From Adiantum capillus-veneris (taxonomy: Eukaryota > Streptophyta > Polypodiopsida > Polypodiales > Pteridaceae): 64,000 nt of DNA. The notes under the pieces were generated by a model. The model ran no database searches. It was not told the origin of the DNA and was given only the letters and a program-made list of their open reading frames with translations. A program made the translations under genes and the position numbers. Of this stretch, positions 57,250 to 64,000 are shown one piece after another; position 1 is the stretch's first letter; each line of letters opens with the position of its first letter. The stretch lies in the NCBI GenBank assembly GCA_014529385.2, contig CM043959.1, forward strand, positions 16,307,309-16,371,308. The letters run 5' to 3'.

Positions 57250-58290
57250 CCTATGGTAGTAGCTCCTCCGGGTGTCCAGTGTCTGCTCTAAAGAAGTTTG
57301 TGATCCATCTCTGAGACTGGCTGACCGCTCCTCTGATCAGGCTCTCTCTCTGTGTCTGCGCAGATCGAGCAAAAACAGACCCAAGTATCTCTGATCCTCG
57401 TACCGCATGACTCAAGAGAGTGGTCCGAAGCCCTCTCTGAACAAGCAGTGCAAGCGGCGGCGTATCTCGTAGTAGACGGGGCAATGGCATGTGTAGTGCA
57501 ACTCTGTCTCAGGCTCCAGGTCACATAGGAGACATGTCCTAGCCTCTGCTGGTACTCTGCTGTATCTCCTAGTCTCGATCCGCAGCTCGTGTGAAGATGT
57601 GCGTATCTGGCCAATAGCACATCGTATCCCATGAGACAGGTAGGTGTCCATGTATCTTGGGTGTCCATGAAGGAGACGGATCTGGTGAGCGCCTCAACCA
57701 CTAGTGGGGGGGCAGCTAGCTCTGCTCGTATAATGGCAATGGTACTGAAGCCTTGGCTCTAATGAGCCGTGAGATCATAGAGACTAGTGGCTTCTTCATG
57801 TCCCCCCATCCATCAGTGCGACCTGTCCTCCCATGATGGTCCAATGAAGGTCCCCAAATCTCAGCTCCATAGAGCAATGCATAAGCCACCAGGGTGTCAA
57901 AGAGCCAGAGCTTCGTCCGAGGCTCCTGAAATTGAACATGTGAACACATCCTCTCCAATCTACCCAATGCTGCATGGGCTCTGATCAATCTAGTCTCTGT
58001 TGCTCTTCTCAATGAAAATGCTGGTCCACTAAAAACCACTCCAAGGTAGGTGTAAGCATCTGTATACTCCACCGTCTCCTGGCCGTATGTGAATGCGGGC
58101 GCTGACCTCCTGATCCACTGTGGGGTCGTATTAAGTACCATGACCTTGGTTTTACCAAGGTTGACAGACAAACCACTTTCATGGGCAAAGCTATGCAAAG
58201 AGAGCATTATCGCGAGCATAGAGCTTGGCAAGTACTAGCGTGCGTAGCGTCCATCGCTCATTGCCTACACTGATAAGCTGCTTGAGCTTG
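57250..58290 (-). pseudogene. LINE (non-LTR) RT 3' fragment
   Basis: On the minus strand, LYARDN near 58225 may be a decayed YADD box. Then LHSFAHESGLSVNLGKTKVMV, YTYLGVVFSG and LLYGAEIWGPSL (58200-57830) are the RT thumb region of plant L1-type elements. In a second frame (57651-57412), YLSHGIRCAIGQIRTSSHELR is followed by CLLC-x8-H-x4-C, the zinc-binding domain (RVT zinc finger) at the end of such proteins. The last part, RYEDQRYLGLFLLDLRRHRE, lies near 57390-57330. Frame changes occur near 58220 and 57700. The endonuclease and most of RT are missing, as in a 5'-truncated copy. Confidence 0.85.
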
Positions 58291-58356
58291 CTCTCCCTCT
58301 GCAGACTCATCGCACAAACCTCAGAGAGCTACCTCAATCGGCTCAACACAAAGGTG

Positions 58357-58357
<1 letters not shown>

Positions 58358-58392
<35 letters not shown>
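58358..58392. repeat. (GA)n microsatellite
   Basis: About 35 bases of GA just upstream of the LINE fragment. Confidence 0.95.
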
Positions 58393-58395
<3 letters not shown>

Positions 58396-58707
58396 CTCGT
58401 GCTTTGGCATGGCAGCCACACAAAGCTTGCGAACGACCCTCACAATTTTGGGATGGACTTTTCGTGGCATCTTTAATAGATCTATTCTCACTTTTCAAGC
58501 ATTTGTTTGAAATCAACATTAAGCACGTGAAGGAATGAAAGGACCACGTGGCAGCGTCGTGGCCTGTCCGTACTTCGAACCGACCCAAAATTTGAACGAA
58601 GCGGTGGCAGGTGCAGCTTGTATGTACAAGCTGCCCCTAAACCCACCCACACAGAGTGACATACTACTAAACACGCGCGCCTTTGCACGCAACCACCACA
58701 AACACCC

Positions 58708-58710
<3 letters not shown>

Positions 58711-58740
<30 letters not shown>
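58711..58740. repeat. (CT)n tract before a candidate start codon
   Basis: About 30 bases of CT followed by a C run, 25 bases from the ATG at 58766. CT-rich leaders are frequent in plant 5' UTRs. Confidence 0.9.
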
Positions 58741-58743
<3 letters not shown>

Positions 58744-58765
58744 CCCCTGTGCGTGTGTGCGCGAG

Positions 58766-58909
58766 ATGTCTGAGCGGGCCTTTGAGAATAATATGATGGA
58801 TTTTGTGGAGGGAGAGGACGGAGGAGGCGGAGTTGGCGTCACCACCAGAAAATCAGGGTTTACGGAACCGCGAAGCCTGCTTGCTGCGGCCCTGAGTTTG
58901 AAAGACGAG
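58766..58909 (+). CDS. Candidate first coding exon, unknown product
   Basis: The ATG at 58766 follows a CT-rich leader and opens exactly 48 codons: MSERAFENNMMDFVEGEDGG, a Gly run, then TTRKSGFTEPRSLLAAALSL and KDE. At 58910 a GTAGAG donor follows GACGAG in phase 0. The local composition is more GC-rich than its surroundings and the protein begins like a real soluble plant protein, but I do not recognise the family and cannot support a second exon. A possible downstream piece (59051-59158) opens after TACACAG in the same phase but ends at a TAA within 38 codons. It could also be a chance frame. Confidence 0.35.

Positions 58910-58911
<2 letters not shown>

Positions 58912-58955
<44 letters not shown>
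58912..58955. repeat. (GA)n microsatellite
   Basis: About 44 bases of GA directly after the candidate splice donor. Confidence 0.95.
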
Positions 58956-58957
<2 letters not shown>

Positions 58958-58981
58958 CTTCTGATCCCATCTTGTGTATAG

Positions 58982-59562
58982 GTTGTTATATCAACTTGGT
59001 CGAGAAGGGGAGTTAGAGTACACGATCCCACTCTGTACACAGGCGCACTGGGAACCGCTTTCTTATGCTTCCGATGCTTCGAGGCTATGGGGAGCGTTAA
59101 AGATCTTTCTCTTTGTTTGGAGATCACAGACAGCTGCGCAGCTTCCGCTGCACACTTAAAGCAGTGAGTTATTGTCTTTAGTGTTGGTTGCCTCCTTTCT
59201 CTCTTTTTTGAAACAAAATCCCCTTGTATGCAGAAATAAATCCAGAGTACAATTGTGTAATTCTTTAGCATGATTTTTTTTCTTTTCTTTTCGAGTCCCA
59301 CGTTTTTGTGATTGGCTGTTATAGACTCACTATAATTACTAAGCATGCTGTTCCTGGTGATTCGTAAATTAACATTGTCCGTATGGACAACCCTAAGCTT
59401 TCATTATTGCCTACGAGGTAAAAAATCAGCCAATTTAGACCACTAATATATAGCTGTCAGTGTCCTCTTGGTATCCATATATTAGGACGACATACAAAAC
59501 TGAAAACTAACAAAAGATGGGATAGTTAGCCAACATTTATTCAGAACTGGATGGAGCTCTAT
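58982..59562. other. No gene supported
   Basis: An open frame at 58974-59159 and an antisense frame across 58519-59346 exist, but the antisense one passes through two GA/CT tracts and has no motif. Nothing else is seen. Confidence 0.4.
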
Positions 59563-59737
59563 TGCCACGTGCACATGGCTTTGTGTGCCACGTGGACATT
59601 CTTCATCGACTTTTATAGCCAATTTTCCACTTATCTTTAGATAGGAGTGTCTAGAATCCTAGGAGGATTAGTACCGGCAAGGAATCAAATGAGCCATTCC
59701 TTGTATCAATCGGATTCCCCAGCGGATAGATTTGGCC

Positions 59738-59743
59738 TATAAA
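59738..59743 (+). promoter_or_regulatory. TATA box of the LTR
   Basis: TATAAA in GGCCTATAAAGGGAGC, about 170 bases into the LTR. Two CACGTG G-boxes lie upstream at 59566-59571 and 59589-59594. Confidence 0.6.
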
Positions 59744-60476
59744 GGGAGCAGAGCTCCATCAGTTACAACAAATTTGAGGAGCGCTAGCAGAAAACAAGCC
59801 TAGGCATTTTTGCAAGAGTAGATCAACCCTAGCGTTTTTGGCAGTAGATCACTAACAATTTACAGTTTTCAGCCTAGCACTAGCCTATTTTAATTAGATT
59901 AGCCCTAGAGTTTTCAGATTGCAGCCCTTCCCTCCCGGGAACTGGCTCGGATCTGCACTCTCTAGCCTTCCCGTTGTGGTCAACGGCAGCCCATTGAGCC
60001 TCTCCTCGGCCATTCCTTTGCCGCATCAAGTGCTCCCATTGCTGTCCATCGTCGGACTCAACATCATCTGTGTTTCAGCCCTTCATTCCTCTCACATCGG
60101 GAGCGCAAATCAGCCCCAGATCTACCCCTCGGTGGCCATCAACAATTCCACAGTGAGACATATCCAAAGGTGCATCAAGTCAGTCCCGGAGGAGCATTTC
60201 CCATTCGAGTATCCATTCGAGTAAGTAGAGTCTGCACTTGAGGTATTGTACGTCTGTACATTCCATTTACACAATCAAGAGGAAATACATTAGCAAGAGT
60301 GAGGGGGGCCCTTGAGAGGGTTGGTTGGGATCCCATCGGGTGTCATTCTCCTCTTCTCTCTCTCTCTCTCGCTCTCTCTCTCTCTTCTTTGTTACCTCTA
60401 CCTCTCTCTCTCTCTCATTCCCTCTCTTCAAGGAAAGTAAAAGGAACCATCGTTCATACTAAAGCAATCACTAATG

Positions 60477-60604
60477 CAAGGGAAGATGTGAAGATTGGTG
60501 GAAGTGTAAAACCTAGATCTTCACCATTTCAATTCTGTTGCAAGGGAAGATGTGAAGATTGGTGGAAGTGTAAAACCTAGATCTTCACCATTTCAATTCC
60601 GTTG
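60477..60604 (+). repeat. Exact 64-base tandem duplication
   Basis: CAAGGGAAGATGTGAAGATT... to TTTCAATTCTGTTG (60477-60540) is repeated at 60541-60604 with one T-to-C change. It lies just before the LTR end. Confidence 0.95.
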
Positions 60605-60623
60605 CACCTCCGTTGCACGTGGC

Positions 60624-60647
60624 TGTCATAGTCGACGATGTGGAAGC

Positions 60648-60699
<52 letters not shown>

Positions 60700-60875
60700 G
60701 AACCAACGAACCCTGGCAATGAATTTTTGATTATACAATGGGGGTTAAAGTGTGCTTATATAGTCACCTTAGCAAAATGCTCTACCCAACATTTGACAAA
60801 TGAGTAAAATAAATACTTAAAGCTAAAATAAATATTGGATCTTCGCGTTGGCTGTAGATTTGATAATTTTACGCA
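60624..60875 (-). repeat. Third LTR copy of the TRIM-like family
   Basis: Matches the 22-29 kb LTRs. TGTCATAGTCGACGATGTGG is followed by a 47-base GA tract (60651-60697), AACCAACGAACCCTGGCAATG, TATATAGTCACC and AAATGAGTAAAATAAATAC. On the minus strand nothing like a primer-binding site follows, so it is a solo or 3' LTR. The right end (near 60875) is degenerate. Confidence 0.8.
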
Positions 60876-60913
60876 TGCTTTTGGTGGTAGATGCTTTCGG
60901 GTGCAAGAAATTT

Positions 60914-61981
60914 TGGATCAAGTGCTTTTGGGCATCTCTTAAATGTTCATAATTGTCCGCAGGGCGACTCGTTAGAGAGCATTTGGACACGGAGACCCTC
61001 GAAAGTTGTATCTTTGCGAAGCAATAATAAAGAAATACGGAAATGGACGCAAGACTTTGGGGCCAATGCAAGTGCATCTTGGCTTGGAACTGCGCCATGT
61101 TGTTGCGCGCATTTCAGACACCCCGGTTTTTGTAAAATTTGTACATATGGACACGATGTCCGATGTCAAAAGGGTGTATGGACTTTCTTTTTGTGGGTTT
61201 TTAGCTTGCTTTAGCAAGCACATGTGCATGCAGGGCAAGGTGCTAGTGTAGTGCCAGTTGTCGGACTATTGTAAGTGTCCGTTAGTGAGTTTTTTGAAGT
61301 GAAACTTGTATATAATTAAAACTCATGTAAAAACTTAAAAAAATTCAACCAAAGATTAGAAATTTACAGATTTGGGGTTGTTATAGCTTCCCTTGCTTTT
61401 TGATGCAATTTTTGTCTTCGCCTTGCCTTCTCTACGTATAGTCGTATCAGGACAGCTCTCTGTTCGCGTCAATTTTGCATGTACTGGCGTGTAGATTCAA
61501 TTTTTGTTGATCTTCAGCTCTCTCGCGAGTCATTTTTGAAGCTTTCTTCCAAGCTTTAAAGTGCCCAAATTGGAGTTGTGCTCTTCAAGTTACGTCTAGT
61601 TCTCTGCAGGGTTATGGTTGTGGCAGCCTAGTGGCAAATTGTGTGCAGACAGAGCATGCATCTATGAATTGTGGAGTTGATGTTGAAATTGTGGGTTTGT
61701 GATGTCCAATTGTGAAGGAGAGTCCCTTGTCTTCATATGCATTGGTCGGCGTGTTGTAAAACCGTGCTTTGATAGGGTTTTGCTTCTATGTGTTATGGTT
61801 CTTTGGGTGGGCGTGTGTTTGTAAATTTCCAAGGGAGCATAGGCCTTTATGGTTGGGGTTTACTATGAGTGGTTTTGATATACTTTTTGGTGTTAAGATT
61901 GAATTTTGAACGCTCATGGGCTATAAGGCTATAGAGGTGTCCCACTTTTTCTCTTGCCCAACACCGTGTTGACTCTCCTCA

Positions 61982-62035
<54 letters not shown>

Positions 62036-62037
62036 CC

Positions 62038-62075
<38 letters not shown>

Positions 62076-62169
62076 ATATATATATACATATATTTAAGTT
62101 TAGTGATTTTGCAGTTTCTGTTCGTGTGTTGCTATTGATTTCTCGCTTGGAGTGTCTAAGCTTGTAACA
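60914..62169 (+). repeat. 5' LTR of a third gypsy-like element
   Basis: Ends CTTGTAACA directly before a primer-binding-like site. Its first 150 bases match 63851-64000 (TGGATCAAGTGCTTTTGGGC, ATAATAAAGAAATAC). The AT/CT microsatellite at 61983-62090 lies in its last fifth. The start is inferred from where the two copies begin to match, so it may be off by some bases. Confidence 0.62.
61983..62095. repeat. Double compound (CT)n(AT)n microsatellite
   Basis: CT then TA repeats, then ATCCTCATC, then CT and TA repeats again. The whole unit appears twice. Confidence 0.9.
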
Positions 62170-62170
62170 A

Positions 62171-62182
62171 TGGTATCAGGGC
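62171..62182 (+). other. Primer-binding site of the third gypsy-like element
   Basis: TGGTATCAGGGC, one change from the initiator-methionine tRNA complement, one base after the LTR end. Confidence 0.78.
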
Positions 62183-62225
62183 TCATAATGATTCTTCTCT
62201 ACGAAGGATCCTTTTTGCAGCACAT

Positions 62226-62971
62226 ATGGGTTCTCATGGAGAATCTGACAGAGATGACATCCGTTCGACCTTTGGTCTGTGGGGAGATGAAGAAAAGCTA
62301 AGTCCTTGCTTAGGCATAGAAGAAACCAATGGAGATTTAGGTAAATTTTTGGTAGGGAATCTTGACAGAGCGGAGTACAACGTCAAGTGCAGATTGACAA
62401 GTGTATGAAAAGATTGATGTAGTACTCCAAAGACCCGAAAAAATATGTGAATCACTTGAAGATTCACCTGCTTGACGAGGCTCATTTTAGATTGCGAGAG
62501 GCCGTCCATCTTCCTGTCAATTCGGTAATGAAACAAAAAGCAAAGCCAAGTGCAAAAAAACAAAAAATTGTACTTATAGAAAGAGTTTGACAAAGCTCTT
62601 GAAAAGAAGACAAACCAATTGATGAAAGGCTTAAAGCACTCTTGGAAGAAGAGAAAATCAACGGACTCCCCTTGTTATTTGGGCCGTAAGCGTGCTCGTT
62701 ATGTGGATGACCCAAATTTTTCTTCGTCTTCAGAGAGTTTTGACAATTCGTTGTCCTCTGTCTGAGAGGATGAGAAAAAGTGGAAGAAGCGGAGAAAAAG
62801 CAAGAAAAGCGGAGAAGAAGTGGAAGAAGCGAAGAAACAAGAAAAGCAAATTTTGGAAAAATTCTAGAAGACACAGGGACCCTTCTAGCACTTCAAAGAA
62901 GGAGACCTCATCCTTTGTTGACAATTCAAACAATGAGAAGAAGAACAAGAAGACCAAGGCAAGGTTGCATC
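62226..62971 (+). pseudogene. Gag remnant of the third gypsy-like element, part 1
   Basis: Starts MGSHGESDRDDIRSTFGLW shortly after the primer-binding site, the expected place for gag. In other frames follow LKIHLLDEAHFRLREAVHLP and a lysine-rich block (EKKWKKRRNKKSK) near 62780-62850. Many stops. It continues after an inserted MITE-like piece at 63530. Confidence 0.6.
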
Positions 62972-63510
62972 AGTATGTACGCACCTTACCTTTTCGTACG
63001 GTACAACCATACGGTGCGGTACGGTACGTTACATACAATACGGTTCTGTATAGTGCTGCAATAAAAAACTGCCCAATGTGTAGCGTTAGGGTGCGGACAT
63101 GGATCGCGAGCTGATTTGGGGCTTTTTGGTGGTCTGGAATGCTAGTAGGCTAATAGCCCAAGGTTGTATGCCTTATACTCAGTACATGTAACGATTTCAA
63201 TTTCCAGAGAGCAACAGAGACACAAGAGAAGTTCACAGACGTCTGAGACAATATGCTTGTAGTTGAACTTGGTTTTATGATTTATCAGTGAGACTTGCGG
63301 CATTTGAGTTTTATGTCCAATTGTCAATATGTTCATTTTCAGCATTGTAATTTGTAATCTAAATTTGTTTATGAGTCTATGGTTTTTTTCCTAAAACACG
63401 AGTTTTTTACAATTGGTATGTACCTAATACGTACCTGAAAGGTGGTTCAGTACGGTAGTACGTTCCGTACGTACCTAAAACATGTCGTACACTACATACC
63501 TTTTCACCTT
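62972..63510. mobile_element. MITE-like insertion with GTACGGTACG ends
   Basis: Starts GTATGTACGCACC with repeated TACGGTAC/CGGTACG. It ends (minus strand inward) GGTATGTAGTGTACGACATG with ACGTACGGAACGTACTACCG. Both ends are therefore rich in the same GTACGG motif in inverted orientation, with an AT-rich, non-coding middle. No clean target-site duplication was found, so ends are approximate. Confidence 0.45.
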
Positions 63511-63529
63511 GGACCAAGGAGTTGAAGGA

Positions 63530-63790
63530 TGGGAGTCAAACAATTAAGTTTGACATGTTTTTAGGCTACCAGGACACCCATCGAGCCCTTTGAATTCATA
63601 AAGCAGCTTGACGTTGCCTTCTCGGAAGGTGGTTTCCCGCAACGCTCCAAGATACTAAGAGCAACATCTTACTTGAAAGGAAATGCACAGACATGTTGTT
63701 CTACTCTGTTGTGCAGAGAAGCACCTGAGAGGTAGGTAAAATTAAGAGAGTTTTCACTTCCACGTGGATAAGGGAAGAATAGGAAGATGT
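63530..63790 (+). pseudogene. Gag remnant, part 2
   Basis: Contains PIEPFEFIKQLDVAFSEGGF, SKILRATSYLKGNAQTCC and STLLCREAPER (63568-63730), typical of a retrotransposon gag capsid N-terminal half, then a stop. No pol follows before the repeated LTR sequence at 63851, so the element is a deletion derivative. Confidence 0.65.
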
Positions 63791-63850
63791 CATCACGGCT
63801 TGGCATCATCTGAGAATGATCAACTTAGATGACTATTTCTAGAGTGGTTT

Positions 63851-64000
63851 TGGATCAAGTGCTTTTGGGCATCCCTTGTACGTTTATAAGTGCCAAGAGG
63901 GCCACTCTTTAGCATATGGACACAAAGTTTTAGAGAAGAGGACCCTGGGGAGTTGTACCTTTGTGAAGCAATAATAAAGAAATACTTTGGGCCGGTGCAT
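63851..64000 (+). repeat. 3' LTR of the third gypsy-like element (cut)
   Basis: Matches 60914-61070 at moderate identity with several indels. It runs off the window. A convincing polypurine tract was not seen before it, which weakens the assignment. Confidence 0.55.

Larger units (their letters stand above)
59563..60615 (+). repeat. LTR related to element 1 (solo or fragment)
   Basis: It shares the order of the element-1 LTR: G-boxes at the start, a TATA box (CTATAAAGGG at 59737-59746), the TAGCGTTTTTGGCAG and TTTTCAGCCTAGC phrases, then AAAAGGAACC, AATCACTAAT and a CCGTTGCACCT end. It has no primer-binding site after it, so it is a solo LTR or a cut element. The plus-strand open frame 59919-60224 lies inside it and has no known motif. 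The left end is approximate. Confidence 0.6.

Noticed and set aside
59051-59162. Second exon for the candidate gene at 58766
   Set aside because: It has a CAG acceptor and a GTGAGT donor-like end, but the phase-0 frame meets a stop before the donor. Not supported without transcript data.
58519-59346. 275-residue minus-strand open frame
   Set aside because: It reads through two GA/CT tracts, has no recognisable motif and overlaps the candidate plus-strand exon. Length is explained by the repeats.
1-64000. A multi-gene defence, biosynthetic or other operon-like system
   Set aside because: Apart from one CCCH exon and one doubtful exon, all recognisable coding is transposon-derived and broken. 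Nothing supports a coordinated gene cluster.

Overview
The window is nuclear DNA of a land plant with a large, retrotransposon-filled genome. Three observations support this. Several LTR elements have primer-binding sites of the TGGTATCAGAGC type, complementary to the 3' end of initiator methionine tRNA. There is one plant-type three-CCCH zinc-finger gene. Two degenerate BED/DUF659-type hAT transposases are present. Long (GA)n/(CT)n tracts recur throughout. A fern or another large-genome plant is my guess, but the species cannot be fixed from the sequence.

Layout, left to right. 1-3539: a non-autonomous LTR retrotransposon (5' LTR cut by the window edge) carrying an acidic, repetitive ORF instead of pol. 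3540-8040: a broken hAT transposase on the minus strand, split by about 1.5 kb of foreign DNA. 8040-10200: non-coding, with a two-copy G-box repeat and a CT tract. 10212-13742: a second hAT element with GC-rich ends and a broken transposase. 13743-18000: non-coding, with a small hAT-like MITE, microsatellites and a direct repeat. 18045-19038: the only secure host coding sequence, the first exon of a CCCH zinc-finger gene (minus strand). 19100-22120: no recognisable gene. 22128-29062: a miniature (TRIM-like) LTR element on the minus strand, split by a 5.9-kb chromodomain Ty3/gypsy element (23061-28968); both have target-site duplications. 29148-37311: an orphan LTR with primer-binding site, two Ty3/gypsy integrase fragments and a large inverted repeat. 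37312-41989: a Ty1/copia element with its target-site duplication, inserted in the gag of a second Ty3/gypsy element whose gag and protease continue to about 45 kb and whose 3' LTR begins near 48165. 49459-56885: a complete but inactivated minus-strand chromodomain Ty3/gypsy element, 7.4 kb, with GTCAG duplications. 56886-58290: a LINE 3' fragment (minus). 58766-58909: a possible first coding exon of an unrecognised gene. 59563-64000: three further LTRs and gag debris.

Almost nothing here works as a pathway. The readable story is one of nested insertion: TTTAG then AAAAT at 22-29 kb, TATGA at 37-42 kb, GTCAG at 49-57 kb. All retroelement and transposase reading frames contain stops or frameshifts, so any present-day movement would need proteins from elsewhere. 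I found no CRISPR array, complete tRNA, rRNA or prokaryotic operon.
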